Origin: Sipunculus nudus
Taxonomy: Eukaryota; Annelida; Sipuncula; Golfingiida; Sipunculidae
Direction of reading: 5' to 3'
DNA: 64,000 bases
Assembly: GCA_026874595.1 (NCBI GenBank)
Contig: CM049319.1
Span: 63,604,917-63,668,916 of the forward strand
The translations under genes and the position numbers were made by a program. Under the pieces are notes generated by a model. The model was not told the origin of the DNA, did no database searches, and saw only the letters and a program-made list of their open reading frames with translations. Every line of letters begins with the position of its first letter. Position 1 is the first letter of the stretch. Shown piece by piece: positions 24,627 to 36,345 of the stretch.

Positions 24627-25659
24627 TCTATCCACCATGATGGAGTTAGCAAAAATTCATATGGAGGTCTCTGCAGGCATCCCAATATCTCAAGGCACGC
24701 AACCTACAAGAGGTGGACCACAGTACAGTCTGTTCCTCTCATCCGTTATGTACTATCATAATAGTACAGGGAACATAATAGGAAGGAACATAATCAGGGG
24801 TTGAAATAGTTAAAATAGTACAGATGCGTCCGATTGTTACATACTTCGACAGGTATTAGATCAGCAGTGAAAGCTGTATCGATGACTACTGTGATTCTGT
24901 GAAACCCTTCTTTTTTGATATACAGTAGCTCACGGTTTCAATATATCGAGCTTGCATCATGTTCCACCAAACAGATTGAAGTAACTACCAAAGTTTTGTT
25001 TACTTACATGGAATATTCGCAATGTATATGTATAATAAAAACGTGTAATTTAAATAAAAGCAGACCTATATTTGCTCGTATGATTTTGAATATTTGATAC
25101 AGCCATCCATACTTGATTTGTCACAAAAAATATGAAGCTATATGGGGTCATGATAGGTTGATAATCCATAAATATATATATATAGCATGCATATATTAAA
25201 CAAAATGAAAGCGATCACCCACCCACCCATACACACACAAAGAGAAGTATTAATAAAAATAAATAAATAAATAATAAATATAATGAAAGGGGCCTCTCCA
25301 CTTGTTCTTATATTTAGCGTCAATAAAAAATAGATTTGGTTACTTTGGTTCCTTGTAGAATTCTATTCACGAACACTTAACAAAAGCATCTAACCTACAT
25401 TTTATACCTGATCTATATTCTTAAAACAGAGTATAAAAGATTAAATTGAAAACTAAGGCGTGCACTCCCGGAATGAAAGACTACGCTTTCATAGCCCTCC
25501 GGACGATGTAAAATGAATGTAAATGAATATTTATTTTGTTGAATTGCTTCTATGCACGGGTCTGTTGTACTAAATATAAGACATGCCATTCTGCATGCAC
25601 TGTGTACGATTACTCAGTAATTTCTACATTCACATGTATTCTAATAGGCCTCAAGAACT
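24626..25659. other. Gene-free stretch
   Basis: A short TA tract at about 25170-25184 and an AAAT-type run near 25256-25280. No gene or mobile element recognised. Confidence 0.4.
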
Positions 25660-26260
25660 CCTCACCCATCTAGGCCCTTTTGATCCTTCGGGTTAAAACA
25701 TATAGGTATAAACTATCTAATGCTATTAAAAACAAATTAGAGACTTAAAATTTGATATCTCATCGTCAAGCCTGTTCTTGTGCCCTTGGAATCTTTTGGG
25801 CCCGAGTCCCGATGGGCACTTCCGATCACATCTGATTAAAACTATAGCTAACACCAAAGAGGGCGAAAAAAAACGAAGTTCCGCATTAACAAGCATTTAA
25901 CTGGGTCCTATAGGGAACAAAGCCCCAGTCGGACCCCTTTGAGTCGTCCTGATGCCAGCAATATGTAGTTGCAAGTTAACATAAAAGACAAAAGAGTTTT
26001 CTCATTTTCAAGTACCTGATGTGTTCTTCACATTGGAAACTCCTGACAGGCCCGGGCCCCTTTGGATCACGCAGTATAAGAAACTCTATTTTACGTTTCG
26101 TAAAACACTTGACGTAGTCATTTTCGAGCTTTTCCTTGTGCCTTGTTTGAAATTCCTGGGCTTAAATAAAATCAAGTGAGACTTCTTCATTTCCAAACAT
26201 TTCATTGGGCCCCATAGGAAATTCCTGGCCGGTACGGGCCCTTTAATTCAGGCCCCTCAA
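25660..26260. repeat. Degenerate tandem repeat with GGGCCC cores
   Basis: Similar phrases recur: AACTGGGTCCTATAGGGAAC...CGGACCCCTTT (about 25900-25940), TTGGAAACTCCTGACAGGCC...GGGCCCCTTTGG (about 26030-26067) and CATTGGGCCCCATAGGAAAT...GGGCCCTTTAA (about 26205-26247), with a weaker one near 25670. Spacing is irregular, 120-260 bases, so this is a decayed array. Confidence 0.35.
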
Positions 26261-26921
26261 TTTCGATTAAAAAACTCTGCATACATGCTTCTCAAAAAGA
26301 CAGACGGGATGCGAATTTCTTTCTCCCTTTATATAGGACTGTCTTGCCCCGTGCATAACACGACATGACCTATGCATGAGCAGCAGCTTCCAGTGAGGAT
26401 TTTGTGTGGTCCATCACATGCAGCCACTACAGAGGGTGTTATCCTATACTCTTTCTATACTGAAACAATTTTTAACTAGGGCCTGGGACGTACAAATGCA
26501 ACTTTGTAAGATTATTTTGCAAAAAGTTTAGACACGCCATGACAATTAACGAAACTGGATGCCCCCTTAAAAAATTGTTGAACATTTTTTTTTTTTTTTG
26601 GGGGGGGGGGGGCGCCCTCTAAACACGCCATTGTAAAATATTTTGTTAACAGTAGGAAATAACATTGCAAGTTTATAAATTTTTTTTTTTTTGGTTTGTT
26701 CTAGACTACGATTTATCATATATTTATGATATTAATCAAGAAGCCAGAATAAACAACTCAATGATTGTTTCCCTTTTGCGACAACAAAGACCTCTTTTAA
26801 AGCTCCTCCAAAAGTGTTTCGAACCTCAAATTTGTGATTGTGTGCGTCAAGTTACAAGCCTGACATCAGAATAAAGAAAATGCGGTTGATGATAAAAGAG
26901 GCCAACTAGAAATCGGCATTC
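26261..26921. other. Gene-free stretch
   Basis: T-run followed by a poly-G run at about 26586-26612 and another T-run at about 26680-26691. A 69-codon frame at 26665 has no recognisable domain. Confidence 0.4.
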
Positions 26922-27095
26922 TAATAAATGCAAGCCTCCGCCATGTGGGCATTCAATTATTTGGTCCATATCCAGGTTCATTCGTGCATTTTACATTCAT
27001 GTACTGTACTGGATCCGGATCATGTGGTGGATCGACAACAAAATATACTCGATTCTTCCGTTCATGACTGCGTGATCTATGTTATCAACAAAACA
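26922..27095 (+). repeat. Dispersed repeat family G, copy 2
   Basis: AATGCAAGCCTCCGCCATGT followed by TTTGGTCCATATCCAGGTTC, then CTGGATCCGGATCAT near 27008 and TTCATGACTGCGT near 27061. These match words of the copy at 39465-39690, with internal deletion and rearranged spacing. Confidence 0.5.
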
Positions 27096-27342
27096 ATATG
27101 CAACGGGGGAGTAGCAAAAAAGGGGCCACAGGGGGCCGTACATTATACGAATTTCTAGGGAGAAAAATATGTGACTGATATCTAGCACATCAACAAAATA
27201 CTAGGTTATCAACATGGCTGCTCATGATAACACAATTTTTGTGAAGACTTACCAGAAAAAAATATCATTATTTGCTGTTGGTATAATCATTACAAGGCGA
27301 CAGCGCAGAAAATCTGCAGAGTGCAGAAAAAAGACGCTCTAG

Positions 27343-27566
27343 GTGCGCCCTTGGCTGATGAGGAGGAGTATTCAAGGAGCAGCTTATGCGTGAACTGGCT
27401 GAGGAGGATATACCTGGCTACCAATTATTCCAGCGAATGCATCCACAGTTATTCAAAGAGCAGTTTGAAAAGGGACCACCCTTGATAAATCGGAGGCACA
27501 TCTCCTGTCGTGATGCGATCCCTCCTGGAATACAACTGGCATTGACATTAAGGTTTCTAGCAACAG
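27343..27566 (+). pseudogene. HARBI1-like (PIF/Harbinger) transposase exon, broken
   Basis: The segment reads VRPWLMRRSIQ in one frame and, after a frameshift near 27375, EQLMRELAEEDIPGYQLFQR in another. It continues through an AIPPG motif and LTLRFLATG to a GT donor (GTTAGT) at 27567, in phase 1. This pattern (WLxRR, LMxELxxED, GYxxFxRM, AIPPxxxLxxxLRFLATG) is the N-terminal helix region of Harbinger transposases and their domesticated HARBI1 relatives, upstream of the DDE catalytic domain. No downstream exon with the DDE residues was recognised, and a stop lies just before 27343. It is probably a decayed transposon fragment rather than a working gene. Confidence 0.7.
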
Positions 27567-27595
27567 GTTAGTATATCTTCCTATCGTAATTCAAC

Positions 27596-27840
27596 CCACA
27601 CTAAACGAGATCGAGATACGAAGGCTTACTATAGGAAGTGAAGTTTAAAAGTTACGATACGAAAATATCGAACATCCTAAAAAAATATGATACGAAACCA
27701 AAGTCGTGGAAATTTTCGTATCGTATGATCTTATTTTAACATGCACACTACCATAAGAAGACAACAAGCCAGGATTTTGTGTCAGATCCTGCTTTCTATC
27801 CAATCGTATCCAAATTTCGTAACGTGTGTGCGTGGCTTTA
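27596..27840. repeat. Inverted-repeat element next to the Harbinger exon
   Basis: ACGATACGAAAAT at about 27653 is inverted as AATTTTCGTATCGTAT at about 27710. Outer ends CACACTAAACGAGAT and CGTAACGTGTGTG are weakly inverted. This may be a small MITE inserted in what would be the intron. Confidence 0.35.
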
Positions 27841-29879
27841 GGCTTAGGACTCGTACGTAGCCACGACCAGTCGGCAGTTATCGTGCGACCACTCCGTAGT
27901 TATCGTACGACATTCAACGATCGGTCGGTAGTAATCTTACGACTAGTCGTATGGCCGTATAAGATTCAGTCAGAACGGACCTACAACTTCCACCGACTGA
28001 TTACGACCACACGTAAACTGGCCCCATGTGTGACCGCAAACCTAATCCCATGCAGGTAATCTGCAACGATTAGTCGCAACCATGTAGTCGGAGGTGATCA
28101 GAGGCAATCATAGGCATATGTAACTGGGTCTTAACTCCGCCACTGGTACCAACAAGGGACCCATGGGTCACAGCGCTCAGCTGAAGTTTGAAATTTTTGC
28201 AAATGCAAAATATGCAAAATATTCTATTGTAATGTTTTTCATTTATATAAGCATATGAGAACCTAAGAGGAAAGGGGCCCTCATACTTGGTTATATTTAA
28301 ATTCTGAATATATGGTTGCAAACTAATACTCTGACAAGACTGTCATGTAGAAAAATAGTAAAAGTTTGGAGATACTGTGATGCATATGAAAAATTTACAG
28401 ACGGACAGGCAAGTGGACAGAATGGACTAATACCTTTATTTCACTATCAAGGGAATAATGCATTTAAGTTTATATATAAGCCTATTATTTTAGCATATCC
28501 ACTTTTTCCATTAATAGTTTTTATCTGATTCGTTTTTTTTTATTTACAAGTTTTATAAATTTGTAATAAAAAAACTTAAAATGAAGGTTAAAATATTAGA
28601 ATTCTAAGTTGCAATCATTATATATCCAGAGTGTAGCTCATATTGGGTCATATTATGCATACACATATATTTTATTATTTTTAAATCAAAAATGTTTAAA
28701 CTGGATTTAAACATGGCTTCTACAAGATTATTCTTTGAATCACTATTTAAAAGTTTTGCACATTGGAGTTTTCAGTACATGCTTAATTTTATTCACCGAA
28801 ATAAAATAAAAGATTCAGTAAATTTGATAAAATAAAAACATCTTTTCAAATAAAATATACACTGTTGGATGAATGAGGGACAAACAATATCATTGTGCTA
28901 ATTACTATCTCAGCTATAATTTATTACTGGCATTAATAGTCAATTTCACACCTGGTGAAGTTTTTACTCTTCTGAAGTAAGGAATTACTTATCCGATAAA
29001 CATCCACACTTTCATAGCAATACACCACTTTGTGGACACAATTAAATGTGCACTTTAATCATTGTAACCCTGGTGGTACAATACAAAATCTAAAATGTAG
29101 CATAGCCAAGAATAAAATAAAATACAGAAAATTATAACATTCATCTAGTTTATGCACCATCTGGGGAGGGGGGGGGGGATGCAGGGCAGAGGGGAAGCCT
29201 GCTAGTAGTGACCAAGCTGAGCCAAGGCAAGCTGCCTGGGGTGGGTTAGATAAAGCAAGTGAAGGCTGTGTTACTAGGTGGGCTAGATGTAAACGACACT
29301 TGACATGGTGTATGAAAACTTGAATAAAAGCTACTCTTTTCAATCAATTCCTTTGAAATTTCAGATTTTAAAAGTTTAAATCAGTATGTATATATGCTGT
29401 GAAAATTAAATCAGCAGTGCTTACAGGAAAAAAAGTGGCATTGCCATAGTTGGACAAAATTTAAGGTATTGATTTTTCATTAATGCTAATAACTTGAAAA
29501 ATTTGCAAAATTCCGATCTAATTTTGGGTAAACAATTGAATTTTGATTAAATAAAGTTATATTCCTGAAAAAAGTCTCCAGCTTCAGCAATTCTCATGTT
29601 AGGTGAGTAAATATATTTCCTAATTTTTTAAAAATTGCATTATATGTGGGCCCATAACTTCAAAATAATACCCAATACTGACCTAATTTTTTATATGTTC
29701 ATAGAAAATGTATGGAAGAATATGAATACTAAATATGATCAAAAACAGATCAGTGGTTTTGATATTAGGCAGCCTTGAAGTGTAACAATGGCTTTTTATG
29801 GAAAACGGAGGTTTTTCTTTAATATCTCGAAGGAACGAAGTCCTAATGACCCAATTTTCGGTATGGTAAGGGATTTTGG
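27841..29879. other. Gene-free stretch
   Basis: 27841-28130 contains many CGACCACTCG/CGACTAGTCG-type short palindromes, like another small MITE. A poly-G run lies near 29169. From 28500 to 29680 the sequence is AT-rich with nothing recognised. Confidence 0.35.
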
Positions 29880-30033
29880 GGACATCTAATGAAATGCGAA
29901 ATTTTGGATTCGTAAATCCAACGGTTTTAAAACGTGCCCTGTTAACGGACGGACGGATAGAGGGACGGACAAAGGACGACGGACAAAGGACCACGACTAT
30001 AGCTCAGATGACTTATAGTCAGCTGAGCTAAAA
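29880..30033 (-). mobile_element. Terminal module of a hairpin-ended element, minus strand
   Basis: A 29-base palindrome at 30001-30029 (arms AGCTCAG and CTGAGCT with inner TGACT/AGTCA pairs) is adjoined on its left by a GGACGGAC-rich tract that on the minus strand reads GTCCGTCG. This is the same module, in reverse, as at 41177-41260. The attached body is not obviously tandem. Similar words (GGAAACCTAAAGTTAGGTC) also occur near 30350. Confidence 0.5.
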
Positions 30034-30682
30034 AAACCAATATGAGACATTACAAATTACATTGGTATTGGTTGTGCAGCAAAGGAAAGCTTGGATCAAG
30101 CTACTGCCCTGCCCGGACATGCGGATCAGTAGAAGTGTGGGTGGGTGTCTTAACCCTTAGTGTTTCCTACCTCAGCAAGTGTATAGCAAACACGTCCTGC
30201 CGTCCGGTAGCAGGGCTCAAGTGGTACGAAATCGCTCTGCTGTCCCCGAAACACCACGGATTGAGGTCCGGGGTGATCCCTGTTGCTATCCGTGAATGTG
30301 TAACCACAACGCCTGGGACAATCAGCCTCAGAAGTTCTAACAAAATCTCTTCGGAAACCTAAAGTTAGGTCACTGGAACCTATATTCTCAGAGTTATTGG
30401 GCAGGTTTCCAAACCAAAGTCATAATTCTTCAAGCCATGTTTTCATCCCAAACAATCCGTCATTCAAACATAGCTCCACGGCCAATGTGGGTTTTACCCT
30501 TTAACTGAGAGGTCAAAGAGTCAAGGTCGGAGGGTCCACTTCTTTAAAAGTGAGACTGACATCGTCGGTGATATTAGACTATAAGACTACTGATAAAGAA
30601 CTTTACAAGTTTTGTAATCGCCTCTTTTTATTAAAATGCAAAATTAACTAATGTTAGTCCACGTTTTACGGACGTATCTGCA

Positions 30683-31025
30683 CATTCCTTTTCAGTTTGG
30701 ATTACATGATCGGGCGGTAGCGCAATCGTCCTTTTATTTTACGCTTGTGTTAACCAGGCCTGAACTCTATAGTTTTTTGGCTATATAATACCCCACCCCC
30801 CACACACAACCCAAAAACCACCTCACCCAACCTCCCCCCATTTGTTGGCTCTTAACATCGAGAAACCCCAAAAGTCGAATGTTTATGTTTGCGAGTGACA
30901 CGCGGCCGTTAATGCGCGTAATTTATTCCTGCGTAGTGGCCGACCGCTAGAAAATCTCACTCTGAGATTCGAACCCATGATCTCCCGGCTTAGTTTCCAA
31001 TGCCCTACCCCGATCAGAGTGATAG
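30683..31025 (-). mobile_element. SINE, minus strand, with tRNA-like head
   Basis: On the minus strand the head reads GATCGGGGTAGGGCATTGG (A-box region) and GGGTTCGAATCTC (B-box), followed by body words GCGGTCGGCCAC and CGTGTCACTCGC. The other end shares GGATTACATGAT with related copies. The middle is diverged and contains a C-rich insertion near 30790-30840. Confidence 0.7.
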
Positions 31026-31334
31026 AGGACACGAGTTGTACTCAGACTGGGAGATCAGAACTAGAGGTGTTAAGTCAATCTCGAGTCCAAGGGAAAATGA
31101 CTATCACATAACCTAGAGTGTTCAGATGGAGGAACACACTCACAGAGACTCATATTTGAACGTTTCACAGAATATTAAAAAAAATAATCTTGACTGTATA
31201 TACAAAGCTTTATCCCTGCATCGGGAGCTAAAGTAATTAAACATCAAAGCAAAAGCATCTATAAACTATAACAGAAATATTCATCATAATCTCAGATATC
31301 CAGTTTAAGGTGTTGTGAATAAAGTTATTCTTAC
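31026..31334. other. Gene-free stretch
   Basis: No feature recognised between the SINE and the GGACTC repeat. Confidence 0.4.
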
Positions 31335-31450
31335 TGGACTCGGACATGGACTCTATCTCTAAAAGAATCGGACTCGAAGACGATGGACTTGGACCTTAAG
31401 GACTCGGACTTGAACAGGAGTGACCTAGACTTGGAACGAATGGACTCTTC
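31335..31450. repeat. Degenerate GGACTC hexamer repeat
   Basis: Multiple close variants of GGACTCGGAC and GGACTTGGAC recur over about 115 bases, consistent with a decayed hexanucleotide satellite. Confidence 0.6.
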
Positions 31451-31624
31451 TTCAACACTGCTTTACCGCTAGACCACTTGAAGCCAGCTTCAGTGCTGCT
31501 ACACAATGTCGACGTTCCTGATATTACGATCCCGCCGTCCAGAAATGATTTAATGTTATCTTACAACGCCGAGACGGTTTCCTGTTGGATATACCTGGAT
31601 ATTAATGCGACGTTTCCAACGTTA

Positions 31625-32022
31625 TGCTGCATTCGTTACCTTTGGGATTCATAGTGATTACCAGATGTCATGCGGTGAAAACAAAAACAGAATAAAAGAC
31701 CAAATGAATAGATGTCTAGGTTTCCATAGCATTCAAACAGCAACTGATTTATAAGCTATGCTTCATGTAACATTTGTTCAATTATATTTGTCTCCAAAAA
31801 TATAATGTACACCAGTAAAATCTTGGTTTCATTATTTGCCCCCCCCCCCGGATGCCGTCTTTGCCGTGGATAAAGGTGAAGGTCGCCAAACGGGACAAAT
31901 AAGGTTACTCGACGAAGCCCCAGTTCGCCAGTGGTAAATACCACTCAAACCAGGTGTTGAACGCCATTTTCCCCCTTGTCAGCTCGTATTTACCATATAA
32001 CCCAGAGGTACCGAATGCAGCA
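31625..32022 (+). mobile_element. 398-bp MITE, TGCTGCATTCG family, with TTA target sites
   Basis: The left end TGCTGCATTCGTTACCTTTG and the right end CAGAGGTACCGAATGCAGCA are inverted with two mismatches over 20 bases, and the element is flanked on both sides by TTA (31622-31624 and 32023-32025). Three-base TTA/TWA duplications are typical of PIF/Harbinger elements. There is no coding capacity. The copy at 16247 shares ends and interior. The Harbinger assignment is inference from target size. Confidence 0.72.
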
Positions 32023-32710
32023 TTATGTTGCGTTTTAGCTGGATAAGTATAATTTTTTTGCCAATCTCTTCTTTTTCATTAAGCTTGTCGAACATTTTCT
32101 CTGTTCATTTGTTTTTCCTTGTAAAGTTTTTAAAAAGAAATTTAAAGACCATTGTTAATGATGAATCTTCACATTGCAAAAAATGTGGGTTAGTTGCCGT
32201 TTAAAAGTAGATGCGACATGTCTCACTATATGATATGTTTTAGATAGAGATATGTTTAAAACATGTGGTACGGCACTTTAATTTTATTTAGTCGTGAGAT
32301 GCTTCAACATGTTTGACACACGTTTTAAACATGTTTCGCTCCTAATCAAATCGGAAAGGGGGTGGGGGGGGGGGGGGTTTCGGTGTTTTAATGAACACTT
32401 AATGACGGAAACGCGAGGGTTAACGGAACGGATCGAAGGACAAGCTATAGTACAATGGAAATTAATAAAATACCTGTGATTTGATATGGAAGGAAAGAAG
32501 GAATGGTCAGTCGACGAAGTCGTAGCATGGGCTCAACGCATATTCAAAGTGGAAGAAGCTGCATACAGACTAAAAAGTTAATTACCGCTGTTCACTCAAA
32601 CACTCTTTTGTCACTCAGTTATAAGCATTGAATTGACTGATAATGCATGAAATGACGAATACATGTATGGCGAACATTTGAAACAAATACATGTATATCA
32701 TTTTTTTCAG
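32023..32710. other. Gene-free stretch with palindromic ACATGT words
   Basis: Between 32210 and 32340 GACATGTCT, AAACATGT, AACATGTTTG and AAACATGTTTCG occur close together; a related cluster is at 36000-36345. A poly-G run lies near 32352-32367. No gene. Confidence 0.4.
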
Positions 32711-32790
32711 CTGCTTATAACTAAGTATATGTCAACTGAGCTCTAGCGATGACCTTGCGTCCGTCGTCCGTCCGTCTGCTTGTCGGCGTG
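32711..32790 (+). repeat. Degraded left terminus of a hairpin-ended element
   Basis: AGCTGCTTATAACT... then CAACTGAGCTCTAGCGATGA then GTCCGTCGTCCGTCCG repeats the arrangement at 41177-41260 but with a damaged hairpin arm. No tandem body follows. Confidence 0.45.
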
Positions 32791-32944
32791 TTTGGGTACT
32801 TTTTGACCTACAGATTTTAAATACCACATAGTACTTACAGTTATAGTCTCTTTAACTGCCCCTGTAGAGGTGTTTTTTTTTATTTTTTAATTTTACCTAT
32901 ATTATATGTATATAGTCTGCACTATTGACTTGTATTGATTTATT

Positions 32945-34346
32945 AGGGCCCCGCTTGACAAGCGGTGCCCTATAGTGATCACCTTGTCAGTCCGTCCTTC
33001 CGTCCATCCGTCCTTCCGTCAGTGACACTTTCTTTCACGCGCGATAACTCAACAACAACATAAGGCAGCTTTCCCTAATTCACAGGGATGATTGGTACCT
33101 ATGACAGCTCCAGACCTATCGATATACAGACTTGTCGGAATTCAAGTATGGCTACCACAGCCCAATCGCTGATTTTCTTTCGTGTGCGATAACTCAACAA
33201 CAACATACTGCAGCTTTCCCAAATTCACAGGGATAATTGGTACCTATGACAGCTCCAGACCTGTCGAATTACAGACTTGTCGGAATCCAAATGTGGTCGC
33301 CACAGCCCAATCGCTAATTTTCTTTTGCACGCGATAACTCAACAACAACATAAGGCAGCTTTCCCAAATTCACAGAGATGACTGGTACCTATATGACGGC
33401 TCCAGACCTGTCGATTTACAGACTTGTCGGAATTCAAATATGGCCGCCACAGCCCAATCGCTTATTTTCTTTTGCACGCAATAACTCAACAACAACATAC
33501 TGCAGCTTTTCTAAATTCACAGGGATGGTTGGTACCTATGAGGGCTCCAGACCTATTGAATAACAGACCTGTCTGAATTCCAATATGGCCTCCACAGCCC
33601 GATCGCTTATTTTTTTCGTGCGCGATATTCAACAACAACCTACTGCAGCTTTCCCGAATTCACAGGGATGATTGGTACCTGTTAGGGCGCCAAACCTATT
33701 GAATTACAGACCTGTCCGAATTCCAATATGGCCGCCACAGCCCAATCGCTGATTTTTATTCGTGTGCGATAACTCATCAACAACCTCCTGCAGCTTTCCC
33801 AGACTCACAGGGATTATTGGTACCTGTTAGGGCGCCAAACCTATTGAATTACAGACCTGACCGAATTCCAATATGGCCGCCACAGTCCAATCGCTGATTT
33901 TCTTTCGTGTGCGATATTCAACAACAACCTACTGCAGCTTTCCCGAATTCACAGGGATGATTGGTACCTGTAAGGGCTCTAGACCTTTTAAATTACAGAC
34001 CTGTTGGATTTTCAATATGGCCGCTACTGCCCAATTGCTGATTTTCTTTTGTGCATGATAACTAAACAACAACATACTTCAGCTTTTCCAAATTTACAGG
34101 GATCATTGGTCCCTTTGAGGGCTCCAGACCTGTTGAATTACAGACTTGCTCAAAATCAAATATGGTTAACAGACTACATTCGGTGATTTTCTATTGCACA
34201 CATTATTTCAGACATTTCTTCTTTAATCCAGTATGATTGTTTCCCTCATGCATATTGATAAAAACCTGTTTTTGTTTGTGATATTTTTTCAAATTTAACA
34301 CCCATATGCAGACTATAGTCCAGCACTAGCAGAAACGCAGGGCCCT
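32945..34346 (+). mobile_element. Hairpin-ended element with ~145-bp tandem units, copy 1 (family T1)
   Basis: The left end AGGGCCCCGC and the right end GCAGGGCCCT form a terminal inverted repeat. Positions 32946-32970 form a near-perfect palindrome (GGGC and CCGCTTG paired with CAAGCGG and GCCC). CTATAGTGATCACC and a GTCC-rich tract follow. The body is about eight tandem units starting near 33041, 33186, 33331, 33478, 33622, 33766, 33911 and 34053 (142-147 bases each), each with GATAACTCAACAAC, CTGCAGCTTTCC, TTGGTACCT and AATATGGCCGCCAC. A unique 3' segment near 34160-34330 is shared with copy 2 at 57224. Reading frames inside are periodic artefacts. A Helentron-like or MITE origin is possible; no transposase is present. 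Confidence 0.8.
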
Positions 34347-35999
34347 CGTAAGACCATTGTCCGACCACATCTAGTTGTTAATAATTTATAGTTTGCATTG
34401 TAGTTTAATTGATTTTACCTGAATAGCCTCATGAAACCCCCTTTCAGGGTAAATTTGCATTCCTTTGATGCCATAAGAATTGTACAAATCTCAAGTTCTC
34501 TATTTTTAACATGACATAACCCATCTATTCAAAATTCCAATAAAAGGAATTATTTAAAATGTCTAGTTCACTCAAAAGACAACTTAAAAATAAATCCTGC
34601 ATGGCAAAGATTTCCCAGACCATCAACAAAAAGGTGGTATAGTTATTATGATTTTTCTTGCCATTATGATTTTAAGCCATTTCATGTGACAAAGCAGACT
34701 GGCAGTCTCTTCCTATATATTTACTGTCCCGTGATACCTGTATATTCCTACACACTTGTCATTTCTGTATAAAGGTATATTTTGATTGATGTTATTGTTT
34801 TACATTCTAAGATGAAAAGATTGAAATTCTCACCTGTTATAATTAATATATATAAGCAATTTCCTTAATAAACTTTTCAGGTATTATGAAGCACTTTAAA
34901 ATTATCATGATCTGGTAGGGTTTGATTATTGTTGTCTCCCCTAACGAAAGAAGATAAACGCTTAACAGAACCCTTCTGTGCCTCTGTTTTCACAAGAGGG
35001 CAAAACATGCTCATTCCATACACCTAAGGGGGCTTTACTTTAAATCCTTGTTTTTTGCATACATATATATATTTAAATATGATTTGCTGAGACCTAATTG
35101 ATAAGCAGTGATTTACTGTTTAAGTTTTCCATTTACTAAACATCTAATCATAGGGTGGGGAAGATTGAAAATGCTGTATTGAGATTTTTTTTTTTAATTT
35201 TTATTTAGATTTTTCAGTTTTACATTTACAAGCTCAGTGAAAGAAAGAACCTCACGGAATATTATACATTCATAATTACATATATATATGAAAATAATAA
35301 TTTAAAAAAAAGTGCACCATTTTAAGCCCCCAGTAACCATAATACACTTTTTTCATCCTATAAATTTGTTGAATAAAAACTTAAAATTTCAGTTTCTGGG
35401 TAGATAGAATCATGATAGAGAAAAAACAAAACATACACACTTTAAGATATGGTCATGCAGTTCAATGATAGTTCATTAAAAAGTGGATCACAGTTACTCG
35501 GGACTTAAAATAGTGTTACTTTAAATATTATTTTTTTAATGTTTCACAATCATGTGAAAATGAACAAATAAAATTTTAAAATGAATACTATAAGAAAGAT
35601 TGCTGTACCAGGTTTAAAGTAACGTATACTTATATGAATATAAACATATGAATATAAACAATTTTTGAATTGAATGTAAATATAGGGGTTTCAAACAGAG
35701 TTGCTACCTTAAAGTTTTTATTTCAAATCTAAGCGAGTGTGGTGTTGCAGGTTACAGAGATATAGATTGAAAGAAACTGTTCATGTATTTTGTTTTATTA
35801 ATGTTTGAAACTGATATACAAAGATCAAGATTTCAATAAATCATAACTTCCTAACTTCGAAGTATTCCGTATGTGTCATCCCACATGTAATACACCCAAA
35901 GAACAAGACAGAAAATTAAAAAAACATGTAAACCAATTTAAAGAAGTAATGTTTCTTATTGTGTTCGTTTAAACTGAATACAAAGCAACTAGTATAATG
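34347..35999. other. Gene-free AT-rich stretch
   Basis: No ORF above about 60 codons and no repeat copy recognised. This is one of the least structured parts of the window. Confidence 0.5.
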
Positions 36000-36345
36000 G
36001 TAAAACATGTTTTACCATTGAAAACATGATTAGAAAATCGGACAAAAAGACGTTTCAGGATATAAAGAAATTTCAAGTAGAAACAGGTTTATTAGTATTT
36101 AGAACGTGTTCAGAGGTGTTTTGATAGAGAACATGTTTCAATACCTAACATTTGATATTAAACGCGTTTCAAATGACAATATCGTTTGGCAGGAAAAAAG
36201 CTTTGAAACGCGTGTAATAGCATAACATGTTTAGGTTGAATTTGAAATATGTTTACAGCTATTTGAAACACATTTTACAGTAAAATATGTTGAGAATATT
36301 GTGACATGTTTAAAAAAATGGGACAAACAGGCGTTTCAATCTAAT
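36000..36345. repeat. Cluster of AACATGTTT/GCGTTTCAA palindromic words
   Basis: About a dozen variants of AAACATGTTT, AACGCGTTTCAAA and GAAACGCGTG occur roughly every 18-35 bases on both strands. The pattern may be a decayed minisatellite. Some of the words fit the p53-family half-site pattern RRRCWWGYYY, but that can arise by chance in such a repeat. Confidence 0.4.

Noticed and set aside
30210-30290. A second type of tRNA-derived SINE head
   Set aside because: A weak A-box-like and B-box-like pair is visible, but no second copy or tail was found.
32945-34346. CRISPR array
   Set aside because: The 145-base units repeat along their full length without short repeats separated by unique spacers, and the context is an animal genome.
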